Shown here in pieces: positions 23,995 to 32,705 of a stretch of DNA of 64,000 nt; position 1 is the first letter of the stretch; each line of letters opens with the position of its first letter. A model generated the notes under the pieces. That model did not search any database. It was not told the DNA's origin and saw only the letters and a program-made list of their open reading frames with translations. The stretch is taken from assembly GCA_963977415.1 (NCBI GenBank), contig CAXBOS010000005.1, positions 186,001 to 250,000 of the forward strand, given 5' to 3'. The DNA is from Croceimicrobium sp963977415. GTDB lineage: Bacteria > Bacteroidota > Bacteroidia > Flavobacteriales > Schleiferiaceae. A program made the position numbers and the translations under genes.

Positions 23995-26490
23995 TTAAAA
24001 CTTAGCCACCATCTTAACATTAAGGAGACGTGGGGTTAAATAATTTGGCACCGCATAGTCGCGTGCGGTACTAATATCTTTTACCCACAGATAGCTAATG
24101 GTATTGGTAATATCAAGCAAGTTGAAAACCTCCAAGCCTATCCATAAACTTTCAAAGCTATCGAGATACTTATTGTTGTAAACCTTGCCCGCACTTTTTA
24201 AAACTTTCGAAAATCCAATATCTACCCGACGATAAGCGGGCAATCTAAACACACGTTCTACTGCGGTTGCTTGCGGTGGACCGAAAGGTAAACCCGTACC
24301 ATAAGCCAAGGTTAGGCTTACTCTAAAAGTTGGGTCGTTGGGTAAATAATCTTGAAAGAAGATTTTAAAATTAAAACGTTGATCGGTAGGGCGTGGTAAA
24401 AATCCTGCCCCATCGTCTTCAATATCTTCTTGAATTGTCATAAAGGAAACACTTGCCCAACTGTCGATACCTTTTACAAACTCACCATTTATGCGGTAAT
24501 CAATTCCCGTGGCAAAACCGGTCGCACTGTTTTCCGCGCGGTAACGCAATCGAACATTATCGAGATCGTAAGGAATGAGATTGTTCATGTACTTATAGTA
24601 CACTTCGGTAACCATTTTAAAAGGACGGTTCCAGATGCGCAATTGATAATCGTTTCCTAAAACGAAATGGATAGACTGCTGCGCAACAATGTCTTCGTTT
24701 AATCCACCGTCTAACCTACGCATCTCACGGTAAAAAGGCGGCTGATAGTAAAATCCTGTTGAAAAACGAAAGACCATATCGCGCTTTTCCCAGCTAGGCT
24801 TCCAACTAATACTTGCGCGTGGACTAATTACATTTTGTTGATTGAAAGTCCAGTAATGGCTGCGAATTCCTAAGTTTAAGAAGAGGTCTCCATGGTCTTC
24901 CAAATCAAATATTCGTGACCTTTCTGCATAAGCGGTAAAACGGAAGGAGTTTACATTGACCTTACTGGCAAAGCTTTCGAAGAGTTTTAAGCTATCTTCT
25001 TGTCTAACCGAACTATAAACTATACCGCCGCGTGGGTTTCCTTGCGCATCTACGGAAGTAACAATAAGCGAATCGTAATTAAAACCTGTATTATTGGGCA
25101 CATTATAGCCCGCAGAATCGATGCGTTCCCATTCTTTGTAACGATCAATAATATCTTCCATTTGCACCTTCACGCCCCAGCGCCAGGTAACTTCATCATT
25201 ATCGTAAATACCATTATGACTTAGATTTGCCACAATCGCATCGAGGTAATTTCGGGCGTAATTTTGAAAGGAACCAATGCTGCGCGTAAAAGTGATATCG
25301 CCAAAATCATCGCTTCCCAAATTGGTATTTAATTCGCCTAAGCGATAAGCGCCAATAACATCAAAATATTCTTGCTCGGTTGTTTGAAAGACTGAGCCTT
25401 GGAATCGCAGCTGCATATTTTTACTGGGTCGATATTTTGCACCAAGCGCCGCAAAACGAGTGGTGAAATCATAGTCTTCTTTACCGTCGAAAAATACGTT
25501 AAGTCGCAAGGACTCTTGAATAGTTCCAAAATCTGTGGTGCGACTTTGGGGAATAACTTGGTACAGATTACGCGAATAATTTCCAAGGAAATTCAACTCC
25601 CACTTATCATTCAAATCGTAGGTGAGGTAAGCCTGGACATCGGTAAACTGCGGCACAAAATCCGCTTCTGTATCTAAAGAACCCACCAACAACTGGTTAG
25701 TACGGTATCGCGCACCCACCATGGCACTAAGCTTATTATTAAGGTGCGTGTTTTCATACACCAAGTTACCTCCCAAGAAACTACCTTCTAAGGTCATTGC
25801 AAATTCTTTGGGCTTGCGATAGGTGATATCTAAAACCGACGACATTTTATCGCCGTAACGCGCTTCAAAGCCACCCGCCGAAAAGTTGACATTGCTTACC
25901 ATAGCCGAGTTAATAAAACTCATGCCCTCTTGCTGGCCGTTCCGCACCAAAAAAGGGCGATAGACTTCAATGCCATTTACATAGACGAGGTTTTCATCGA
26001 AGTTTCCGCCACGCACCGAATATTGGGATGATAACTCACTATAGCTGCTTACACCGGGTAAGGTTTTTATTATCCCTTCTACCCCCGAGTTTGGACCAAC
26101 AAAGGCTTCGATAGATTTTAAGCCAACTTGCACCTGATTATCGAAACGAGCTTTGCGATCTACAATATCAATATTGCCTAAAACATTTTCCATTAAGATA
26201 ATGCGGCGGTTAATTTCACGCTTCTGCCCTTTAGCAATACTGATGTAAGTAGTATCGGGTAAATAGCCGAAGTTGGTGAAATAGATCAGTAAGTTTTTGC
26301 CGGCTTGCACATCTAGCTTATAGCTCCCATCGTTATTACTTAAGGTGTAGAAGGAACCCTGAGTAACTTTTACACCGTCTACTCCTTTGCCATTATCGTC
26401 GGTAATGGTGCCAAAAATAGTTTGGGAGTATAAACCCGTGGAGCAAAACAAGAGGATAGCAATAATGGAAAGGAAAAGCTTGGCGCGCAT
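23995..26490 (-). CDS. TonB-dependent outer-membrane receptor
   Basis: 831 residues from the ATG at 26488-26490; a GTG at 26505 overlapping the previous stop would add five residues. A signal peptide (to about residue 22, ending LYSQ) leads to a CarboxypepD_reg-like domain (about 24-105), a plug domain (about 115-230, with IEAFVGPNSGVEGIIKTLPG and YSVRGGNFDENLVYVNG) and a 22-strand barrel ending in KMVAKF. No SusD partner is adjacent, so it is not a standard polysaccharide-utilisation pair. It is last in an operon with a small CarboxypepD_reg protein and an M23 peptidase. Substrate unknown. Confidence 0.92.
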   Translation of the reverse strand: MRAKLFLSIIAILLFCSTGLYSQTIFGTITDDNGKGVDGVKVTQGSFYTLSNNDGSYKLDVQAGKNLLIYFTNFGYLPDTTYISIAKGQKREINRRIILMENVLGNIDIVDRKARFDNQVQVGLKSIEAFVGPNSGVEGIIKTLPGVSSYSELSSQYSVRGGNFDENLVYVNGIEVYRPFLVRNGQQEGMSFINSAMVSNVNFSAGGFEARYGDKMSSVLDITYRKPKEFAMTLEGSFLGGNLVYENTHLNNKLSAMVGARYRTNQLLVGSLDTEADFVPQFTDVQAYLTYDLNDKWELNFLGNYSRNLYQVIPQSRTTDFGTIQESLRLNVFFDGKEDYDFTTRFAALGAKYRPSKNMQLRFQGSVFQTTEQEYFDVIGAYRLGELNTNLGSDDFGDITFTRSIGSFQNYARNYLDAIVANLSHNGIYDNDEVTWRWGVKVQMEDIIDRYKEWERIDSAGYNVPNNTGFNYDSLIVTSVDAQGNPRGGIVYSSVRQEDSLKLFESFASKVNVNSFRFTAYAERSRIFDLEDHGDLFLNLGIRSHYWTFNQQNVISPRASISWKPSWEKRDMVFRFSTGFYYQPPFYREMRRLDGGLNEDIVAQQSIHFVLGNDYQLRIWNRPFKMVTEVYYKYMNNLIPYDLDNVRLRYRAENSATGFATGIDYRINGEFVKGIDSWASVSFMTIQEDIEDDGAGFLPRPTDQRFNFKIFFQDYLPNDPTFRVSLTLAYGTGLPFGPPQATAVERVFRLPAYRRVDIGFSKVLKSAGKVYNNKYLDSFESLWIGLEVFNLLDITNTISYLWVKDISTARDYAVPNYLTPRLLNVKMVAKF

Positions 26491-26504
26491 GGGTTTTTTA
26501 ATCA

Positions 26505-27134
26505 CTACTTAAAAGATTGAAAGAGCTGGTGCCAAGCTAAAGGATTAGAAAGAGCGCCTAGTATTGCGGTGCCTCCGTTAGCTTGATTGGAGTATCGACC
26601 GAAATTATAAATATCTTGATTTTGAATGTTAATCGCCATGTCTTGCGCTTCCTCTGGACTAATGCCCATAGCCGCTGCGCGATCTTTTAAAGCCTGCGAG
26701 GCTAGGTTTCGCATGGCAATATCGTTGGCTGTGGTAGTGATGTTGGTAGCCAAAAAAGCTTCCTTAAAACGATCGCGAGTAGGCCAAGGATAAAGTGTTA
26801 CTTCCTCAAGTAGGGTGGTGTCGCGTTTCATTTGAATGCGCGCCAAATAGGCGGTAAGATTTAAAGTATCGGGAATACCTAAATATTCTTTTTGAAAACC
26901 AATACAAGAAAAAATAACGGTATCGCCTGGTAAAACAGCGAAGGAGAAGAAACCTTCTGAATCGGTCATCGTGCCGCGGGAAACTTTTTCATTGTAAACA
27001 TGCGCAAAAGGAATAGGCCGAGGAATAGAATCACCGCTTAAAACCACACCACTAAGCTGCAATGGTTTTGCCTCTTCTTGGGCCTGCGCCAAAAAAGTGA
27101 TACAAAAAGAAATAAATAATAGGTAATACTTCAT
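26505..27134 (-). CDS. Exported CarboxypepD_reg-like protein
   Basis: 209 residues from the ATG at 27132-27134. A longer frame would overlap the M23 gene and lacks a signal peptide at its start. The signal peptide runs to about residue 19 (FLAQAQ). Residues about 25-115 form a carboxypeptidase-regulatory-like beta-sandwich (LSGVVLSGDSIPRPIPFAHV, GTMTDSEGFFSFAVLPGDTV). The rest (115-209) is helical and without a known domain. Such proteins are common near TonB receptors in this phylum. It sits 35 bp after the M23 gene and directly before the TonB receptor, so it probably works with them at the envelope. Confidence 0.87.
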   Translation of the reverse strand: MKYYLLFISFCITFLAQAQEEAKPLQLSGVVLSGDSIPRPIPFAHVYNEKVSRGTMTDSEGFFSFAVLPGDTVIFSCIGFQKEYLGIPDTLNLTAYLARIQMKRDTTLLEEVTLYPWPTRDRFKEAFLATNITTTANDIAMRNLASQALKDRAAAMGISPEEAQDMAINIQNQDIYNFGRYSNQANGGTAILGALSNPLAWHQLFQSFK

Positions 27135-27169
27135 TCTTAGCCTTAACGAACAAAATGCGAAAATAGCAT

Positions 27170-28885
27170 CTAAGGAACAATAAGTTCCCAATTTTCCTCA
27201 CTTTGGTTCTTTTTATCGTCTTCAACCACTAATCGTAGACTATGTTTACTCACATCACTGGGTAAATCTTCCAGATTTAAAATAAGTCTTTTCTTTTTGG
27301 CATCATAATACATGGGCCACCACTGCTCGTTAACCCAAGCATTATAATTTTTTATCCCACTTAAGTCGTCGCGAATTTCAATTAGTAACGGGCCTTTCCC
27401 TTTTAGGCTTTCGCTAGATGCGAAATTAATTGCCTTCACGGTAGGAGCGACAGTATCGATGGCCACTGCAAAATCGCCAAAATTACGGGTGCGGGTTCGT
27501 ACCATATTAAGAGAATAACTACCCCCTTCATAATCTATAATTCGTCCATCTTTTACCCCAACGATACATAATTTCTTAGTATCCCATTTTGGATTAAGAT
27601 ACCGAACACTAATACCTAAGTCGTAGTAATTTTGAATAGGAATCGCGGTTGAACCCACACGATGTACTTCGCTTAAAAAGCCCTTTACCGGTTCTAAAAC
27701 CTCATGTTCAAAAAAGATGTCTCGGTAAAAAGAACCTGCTTTAAAATTCAGGCTCAGTCCTTGCTTTTCGTATTGATGCGGCTTATTGTGGACCCATTTC
27801 TCCAGAGGCAAATTCTCGGCATCTTCCTCAATTTGCATTCGTAGCTTATAATCTAATTGGAAGCTAAGCTTGCTCGTATTGCCTTCATAATCGGCAGCTT
27901 CGATACGAATTTGCACCAAAGTATCTTTATCGAAGCTAATCAAGTCGCCTTTTTTCCCCTTAGGATAAACACTCAACTGATTATTGGGCTCGAGGTAGAG
28001 TTTATGTAATACGCGACGACAGCAATCCTTTAGGGCAAAATCGATGTGGCTATTAATAAAACGAGTTTCAGAAAAAGCGTAGGTTTCCATTTGAAAATGA
28101 TAGTGTAAATCGTCGTTTACGAAAAGCTTCAATTCATAAACACCATTTCGATTAGAAGCGCCATCTAATCTATCAATGGCATGAATTCCTAAGGCAAAAT
28201 CACTTTCTACTTCCACTACTCCATTTCCGCTCAGGCGATAATTACCATTTCCCTCAGGTAGTAAACTTCGTTCCTCTTGGCCTTGCACTTCACCATTGGC
28301 AAAAAGGTAGATTTGTAAATCTTTAAGCTCAGGGTGAATATTATCGGCTACTTCTAAGCCAAAAAGTAAGGGGTTGATGATTTTTTCGGTGGCGGTATTA
28401 CGAATTTCAAAATGTAAGTGCGGACCACCGCTGCCACCAGTATTACCCGAAAGTGCGATTTGTTCCCCTTGGGCAAAACTAAATTGACCTGCAGCGGGAA
28501 ATAGGTCGACTTCATTGGAGGTTCTTCGTTTTTGTTCTTCTTTAAGAAAGGCTTCAATTTTTGGATCGAAAGACTGAAGATGACCATAAACAGTGGTATA
28601 ACCATTGGGGTGGCGCAAATAAAGAGCTTTACCAAAGCCATAAGGTGAAACCTTAATGCGGCTGATATAGCCCTCTGCGGAAGCAAGAATAGGCATATTT
28701 ATACGCCCCTCCGTTTTTATATCAATGCCCGAATGAAAATGATTCGTGCGCAGTTCCCCAAAGGTCCCCGCCAGAATAATGGGTGAATTAATCGGCGAAG
28801 CGAAATAATCCTGGGGATAAACCTTCTGCGCTTGCAGCCAGAAAGAGGATAAAATGAAAAGTTGGGAAATAAAAAAGTTCCGCAT
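27170..28885 (-). CDS. M23-family metallopeptidase
   Basis: 571 residues with an N-terminal signal peptide (to about residue 19, WLQAQ). The LytM/M23 domain lies at about 40-175. NHFHSGIDIK supplies His and Asp zinc ligands and GGPHLHFEIR supplies the HxH motif, so the catalytic set is complete. Family members cut peptidoglycan cross-bridges or act as activators of amidases. The C-terminal 390 residues are beta-rich and not recognised. First gene of the operon with 26505-27134 and the TonB receptor. The -7 box TATTTTTG (minus strand, 28917-28924) is upstream. Confidence 0.93.
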   Translation of the reverse strand: MRNFFISQLFILSSFWLQAQKVYPQDYFASPINSPIILAGTFGELRTNHFHSGIDIKTEGRINMPILASAEGYISRIKVSPYGFGKALYLRHPNGYTTVYGHLQSFDPKIEAFLKEEQKRRTSNEVDLFPAAGQFSFAQGEQIALSGNTGGSGGPHLHFEIRNTATEKIINPLLFGLEVADNIHPELKDLQIYLFANGEVQGQEERSLLPEGNGNYRLSGNGVVEVESDFALGIHAIDRLDGASNRNGVYELKLFVNDDLHYHFQMETYAFSETRFINSHIDFALKDCCRRVLHKLYLEPNNQLSVYPKGKKGDLISFDKDTLVQIRIEAADYEGNTSKLSFQLDYKLRMQIEEDAENLPLEKWVHNKPHQYEKQGLSLNFKAGSFYRDIFFEHEVLEPVKGFLSEVHRVGSTAIPIQNYYDLGISVRYLNPKWDTKKLCIVGVKDGRIIDYEGGSYSLNMVRTRTRNFGDFAVAIDTVAPTVKAINFASSESLKGKGPLLIEIRDDLSGIKNYNAWVNEQWWPMYYDAKKKRLILNLEDLPSDVSKHSLRLVVEDDKKNQSEENWELIVP

Positions 28886-28916
28886 TTTTATGGTTTTTCT
28901 AGTGTCAAAGCCGATG

Positions 28917-28924
28917 CAAAAATA
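28917..28924 (-). promoter_or_regulatory. -7 box for M23-TonB operon
   Basis: TATTTTTG on the minus strand, 31 bp before the ATG, matches TAnnTTTG. It directly abuts the palindromic element that starts at 28931, so the element occupies the place of the -33 box. Confidence 0.55.
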
Positions 28925-28930
28925 GGATAA

Positions 28931-29196
28931 AACCTGAGTCCGACGTGAAATTAGGCATCAGACCTTTTTAATTCATAGTTTAAAGCTAAGGCATGATTTG
29001 CAATGCAAAATATCTTGGAGAGATCTCGGACAAAATGCTTTTAATAAAAAATAGACTTTGAGGCTATGGTTTCCAATAATCCGAAAAAAAATAGCATCTA
29101 CTCCTTGGGCTGTGGCCCGCCACAGCTGCAGTTCGCAGACTTATTTTTTTCGTTTATTGAAAATCTGATATCCAAATTTACTGCCGGACTCAGGTT
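28931..29196 (+). repeat. Dispersed palindromic element, copy B
   Basis: 266 bp with terminal inverted repeats: AACCTGAGTCCG at the left and CGGACTCAGGTT at the right are exact complements. TCAGACC and ATCTGA lie further in. The central hairpin GCTGTGG / CCCG loop / CCACAGC (29109-29126 region) matches that of copy D except for one compensated base pair. TAA stands directly before and after the element. Copy C follows at once in the same orientation. Confidence 0.85.
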
Positions 29197-29199
29197 TAA

Positions 29200-29359
29200 A
29201 ACCTGAGTCCGACGTGAAATTAGGCATCAGACCTTTTTAATTCATAGTTTGCAGCTAAGGCATGATTAGCAATGCAAAATATCTTGGAGAGATAAGGGCC
29301 AAAATGCTTTTTAATAAAACATAGACTTTGAGGCGATTGTTTCCAAATAACGGCAGGTT
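29200..29359 (+). repeat. Dispersed palindromic element, copy C (internally deleted)
   Basis: The first 150 bp repeat copy B almost base for base (AACCTGAGTCCGACGTGAAA, ATCAGACCTTTTTAATTCAT, GCAATGCAAAATATCTTGGA). After GGTTTCC-like sequence it jumps to CGGCAGGTT, which looks like the worn right end, so about 100 bp including the central hairpin are missing. TAA follows at 29360-29362. Copies B and C form a direct tandem separated by TAA. Confidence 0.8.
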
Positions 29360-29437
29360 TAAGATCCAAACCGATATGTAATGCAGTGCTTTAACCAAAG
29401 TAATTCGTTTACCTACAATTATTCTCTCTTAAGGTGT

Positions 29438-29467
29438 TTGTAGAACAAAACACTCTCCCTACCTTTG
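29438..29467 (+). promoter_or_regulatory. Promoter of zapB-like / zapA operon
   Basis: TTG at 29438-29440, 19 bp, TACCTTTG at 29460-29467: an exact Bacteroidota promoter. It overlaps a possible TTG start at 29465, so the ATG at 29489 is taken as the start of the first gene. Confidence 0.75.
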
Positions 29468-29488
29468 ACCATTGGAGTAATACGAGAA

Positions 29489-29779
29489 ATGAGTCAGATT
29501 GACGCCAAAATAAGCAGCATCGAAAACTTAGCCAACCAGCTAATTACCGATCATTTGGTAGTTAAATCAGAAAACCAAAAATTAAAAGAGCAAATCGCCC
29601 TTTTAAAACAAAGTTTAGACGAACAATCTCAATTGCTGCAAAAAACGCAAGCCGAATTGCAAAGGGTACGCTTAGCACGCGGTTTAGCTGGTAGCCCAGA
29701 GGAAGCCAGCCAAGCCAAAGCAAAATTAGGCTCGCTTATGCGGGAAATTGATCGCTGCATAGCCTTGTTAAACGAATAA
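29489..29779 (+). CDS. Coiled-coil protein, ZapB-like
   Basis: 96 residues, nearly all one coiled coil (about 1-70: SQIDAKISSIENLANQL, then ENQKLKEQIALLKQSLDEQ), with a short helical tail. Size, heptad pattern and position directly before zapA suggest a division-septum accessory protein like ZapB. Sequence identity to the E. coli protein cannot be judged by eye, so no symbol is given. The start was chosen to lie downstream of the predicted promoter. It is 15 bp upstream of zapA. Confidence 0.82.
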   Translation: MSQIDAKISSIENLANQLITDHLVVKSENQKLKEQIALLKQSLDEQSQLLQKTQAELQRVRLARGLAGSPEEASQAKAKLGSLMREIDRCIALLNE

Positions 29780-29794
29780 TCGCCATCTATTTAG

Positions 29795-30085
29795 ATGTCT
29801 GACTTACTTAAGATAAAAGTGAATTTAGCCGACCGGGTTTATCCTCTTACCATCCGCAGAGATGAAGAGGAAAATATTCGTAAAGCTGCAAAAAGCATAG
29901 ACGCTATCCTTCATAAATATGAAGATGGTTATGCCGTTAGAGATAAGCAAGACCTTTTGGCCATGTGCGCCTTACAGCTTGCATCTCGTTTAGAAAAAAT
30001 TCATACCGACCATTTGGTAGATGGTGTAGAAGTAGGTAAGCAATTAGATAAACTGGCCATTAAACTGAAACAAGCTATCGACTAG
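29795..30085 (+). CDS. zapA: Cell division protein ZapA
   Basis: 96 residues, the usual length. ZapA binds and bundles FtsZ filaments at midcell. The N-terminal globular half carries KIKVNLADRVYPLTIRRDEE, the typical ZapA strand-turn-strand, followed by the helix IRKAAKSIDAIL. The C-terminal half (about 50-96) forms the coiled-coil that makes the tetramer. Downstream lie a 6S-like RNA and rny, an order found in other bacteria where the 6S gene follows zapA. Confidence 0.93.
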   Translation: MSDLLKIKVNLADRVYPLTIRRDEEENIRKAAKSIDAILHKYEDGYAVRDKQDLLAMCALQLASRLEKIHTDHLVDGVEVGKQLDKLAIKLKQAID

Positions 30086-30106
30086 CGAACGTTCTTTAAT
30101 TATTTT

Positions 30107-30274
30107 CCCGCATCCTATTCCTGTATTTGCTAAACTCAACATTAACTTTATAGGAGTTTAGCTCAGGTTTTCTAGGTCATACCTCCACGTAGAGGAAGAC
30201 CGAAATTGCCTGGTAAGCTCCGATCCTGTCTGAACGGAGTTTAGACGAAACACGGAAAGGGTGCGGGTTTTTTT
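30107..30274 (+). ncRNA. 6S-like RNA (6S-Flavo type)
   Basis: A 207-bp non-coding gap after zapA folds into one long irregular rod. The ends pair: CCCGCATCC (30107-30115) with GGGTGCGGG (30259-30267, one G-U), followed by a T run that would stop transcription. Inside, GGTC/GACC and CCTC/GAGG make an apical hairpin at about 30175-30203, CAGG pairs with CCTGG, and CTCCG/CGGAG makes a side hairpin at about 30219-30240. 6S RNA binds RNA polymerase, mimicking an open promoter, and it is often found next to zapA. The call rests on position and fold. The exact 5' end is unsure. Confidence 0.65.
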
Positions 30275-30292
30275 ATGACCAAAAATTAATAA

Positions 30293-31831
30293 ATGGAAAC
30301 ACTAACTATTATTATGGGTATTGGTGGACTAGTAATTGGCTTTGTTATAGCCTATATACTAAACCAAACCGCCCTAAAAAACAAGAGCGCTAAGATTTTA
30401 GAAGAAGCTCAAAAAGAAGCAGAGGGCATTAAGAAAGAGAAAATCTTACAAGCCAAAGAAAAGTTCTTAGAACTTAAAGCAGAACACGAAAAGGTAATCA
30501 GTAAGAGAGAGCAAAAGCTTACCGAACGCTATAATACCACAAAAGAGCGCGAAGCTCGTGCAAAAGAACATGCTGAAAACAACAAGCGTGATTTCAAAGA
30601 AAATCAAAAGGTTAAAGAAGAGTTAGCCTTAAAAGTTGAAGCGAACGACCGTCGTGCGGTAGAATTAGAAAAAATGCATCGCAAGCAGGTGGAGCAACTA
30701 GAAGTAATTTCTGGACTAAGCCCCGAGGAAGCGAAAAACCAAATGCTGGAGGCCCTTAAAGAAGAAGCCCGCACTAGCGCCGCCGCTTTTATCCAAACTA
30801 CCATGGAAGAGGCCCAACTTTCTGCCGCTAAGGAGGCGCGTAAAATTGTAATCCAAAGTATTCAGCGCATAGCCACCGAGCAATCGGTAGAAAACAGCGT
30901 ATCGGTGTTTAATATTGAAAACGACGATGTAAAAGGTCGCATCATCGGAAGAGAAGGACGAAATATTCGCGCTATTGAAGCGGCGACTGGTGTGGAAATC
31001 GTGGTAGACGATACACCCGAAGCAATTATCTTAAGCTGTTTTGACCCCGTTCGTCGAGAAATCGCTCGCCTGTCCCTTCACAAACTTGTATCGGATGGTA
31101 GAATTCACCCGGCACGTATTGAAGAAGTTTGTGCGAAGACCAAAAAACAAATTGAAGAGGAAATCTTTGAAGTGGGTAAGCGGACTACCATTGATCTTGG
31201 CGTGCATGGTTTGCATCCTGAACTCGTACGGATGGTAGGTAGAATGAAATACCGTTCTTCTTATGGTCAAAACCTATTGCAGCACAGCCGCGAGGTAGCT
31301 AACCTTTGTGGAATTATGGCCGCAGAATTAGGACTCAATCCTAAAATTGCCAAGCGTGCCGGTCTTTTACATGATATTGGTAAAGTTCCTTCGGAAGAAA
31401 GCGAATTGCCACACGCCATCTTAGGAATGAAAATGGCCGAGAAATATGGCGAGAAACCGGAGGTTTGTAATGCCATTGGTGCTCACCACGACGAAATTGA
31501 AATGACCAGCTTAATCTCACCAATCATTCAGGTTTGTGATGGTATTTCTGGTGCCCGTCCTGGTGCGCGTCGCCAAATTGCCGAAAGCTATATGCAGCGT
31601 TTAAAAGACCTCGAACAATTAGCCGTTGCTCAGAAAGGTGTAACCCAAGCTTATGCTGTTCAAGCGGGTAGAGAACTCCGCGTTATTGTGGATTGCGAAC
31701 AAGTTACCGATGCTGATGCTGCAAAAATTAGCTTCGACATCTCCCAAAAAATACAGAATGAAATGACCTATCCTGGTCAGGTTAAAATTACCGTTATCCG
31801 CGAAACTCGCGCGGTTAATGTGGCGCGCTAA
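30293..31831 (+). CDS. rny: Ribonuclease Y
   Basis: 512 residues, standard. RNase Y is a membrane-bound endoribonuclease that starts mRNA decay. It has an N-terminal membrane helix (about 5-24), a long coiled coil (about 30-190), a KH domain with GRIIGREGRNIRAIE (about 214-228), and an HD domain with LLHDIGK supplying the metal ligands. The last 17 bp overlap the convergent nucleoside phosphorylase gene. Confidence 0.97.
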   Translation: METLTIIMGIGGLVIGFVIAYILNQTALKNKSAKILEEAQKEAEGIKKEKILQAKEKFLELKAEHEKVISKREQKLTERYNTTKEREARAKEHAENNKRDFKENQKVKEELALKVEANDRRAVELEKMHRKQVEQLEVISGLSPEEAKNQMLEALKEEARTSAAAFIQTTMEEAQLSAAKEARKIVIQSIQRIATEQSVENSVSVFNIENDDVKGRIIGREGRNIRAIEAATGVEIVVDDTPEAIILSCFDPVRREIARLSLHKLVSDGRIHPARIEEVCAKTKKQIEEEIFEVGKRTTIDLGVHGLHPELVRMVGRMKYRSSYGQNLLQHSREVANLCGIMAAELGLNPKIAKRAGLLHDIGKVPSEESELPHAILGMKMAEKYGEKPEVCNAIGAHHDEIEMTSLISPIIQVCDGISGARPGARRQIAESYMQRLKDLEQLAVAQKGVTQAYAVQAGRELRVIVDCEQVTDADAAKISFDISQKIQNEMTYPGQVKITVIRETRAVNVAR

Positions 31832-32657
31832 GCACCTCTAAGGCAGCTTTTATTAAGGCTTGAGTACTCTGCTCAGGCTTAGCACTAAAAGTTCCTAAAA
31901 GACGGTTCGCCAAAATTGCAGAAAGCGAAATGCACTGCATATTTAGTAAAGAACCCAAAGCATAAATTCCGGCCGTTTCCATCTCTAAGTTGGTAATTCG
32001 GCCGGTTTTTATTTGCATAGATGCCAAATCATTCAGAAAAGTTTTATTCTTAGTTGGACTGATAACGCTGCGCCCCTGCGGTCCATAAAAACCATTGGCG
32101 GTAACTGTGGTGCCAACATTATCAGCAATGCCGCTAAAGCGTTTTAAAAGGCCTCCATCTGCTTCCGCTAGATAGGGTCGGGGGAAATCCTTTAATCCTA
32201 AATCAGGGAAATCAAAAGTATTTTCATAGAAATACATTAAGCCATCAAAGCCCAGCGCTGCCTTCGAAATTAAGATGCTGTCCAATTCAATTTCGGGGCG
32301 CAAAGCACCACTCGTTCCCAAGCGAATAATTTGCAAAGGCGGCCGCTCCTCTGCAAAAGGAGTGCGAGAACTTAAATCCCAAGCATAGGCCAATTGCAGC
32401 TCATTCAGAACAATGTCGATATTATCCGTACCAATACCTGTGGATATAATAAGCAGGTTTTCTTGCCCTATTCGTCCCGAAGCAATATGAAACTCACGAT
32501 TTTGCTTACGCCAAAATACTTGATCGAGATGCTGAGCCACCGCTTCTACTCGATCTGGATCGCCAACGGTAATTATTTTTTGTGGGACTTCGCCATTTTT
32601 TAATTTCAGGTGATAAATACTATTATCGGGATTGACAATTATTTCTGAAGCTTGCAT
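31815..32657 (-). CDS. Nucleoside phosphorylase (uridine phosphorylase-like)
   Basis: 280 residues of the PNP/UDP phosphorylase family, which split nucleosides with phosphate to free bases and ribose-1-phosphate for salvage. The phosphate-binding start ITVGDPDRVEAVAQHL, the IRLGTSGAL loop and NLEMETAGIYALGSLL near the C-terminus (the purine or uridine specificity region) are all visible. Overall pattern is closest to uridine phosphorylases, but substrate choice cannot be fixed by eye. It is a single gene, convergent with rny. Confidence 0.9.
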   Translation of the reverse strand: MQASEIIVNPDNSIYHLKLKNGEVPQKIITVGDPDRVEAVAQHLDQVFWRKQNREFHIASGRIGQENLLIISTGIGTDNIDIVLNELQLAYAWDLSSRTPFAEERPPLQIIRLGTSGALRPEIELDSILISKAALGFDGLMYFYENTFDFPDLGLKDFPRPYLAEADGGLLKRFSGIADNVGTTVTANGFYGPQGRSVISPTKNKTFLNDLASMQIKTGRITNLEMETAGIYALGSLLNMQCISLSAILANRLLGTFSAKPEQSTQALIKAALEVLSAPH

Positions 32658-32678
32658 GCTTAATTTGGGTATTAAACT

Positions 32679-32686
32679 TAAATTTG
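32679..32686 (+). promoter_or_regulatory. -7 box for universal stress protein gene
   Basis: TAAATTTG matches TAnnTTTG, 19 bp before the ATG at 32706. A TTG at 32652-32654 is 24 bp upstream, slightly long. Confidence 0.55.
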
Positions 32687-32705
32687 GGCCAAAGAAAATT
32701 AATAT

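Noticed and set aside
23995..26490. Polysaccharide-utilisation locus (SusC/SusD)
   Set aside because: No SusD-like gene or glycosidase beside this TonB receptor or the one at 40793-43123.
28931..29362. Repeats considered as a CRISPR array
   Set aside because: Only two units of 160-266 bp with inverted termini, no short regular repeat-spacer pattern and no cas genes.
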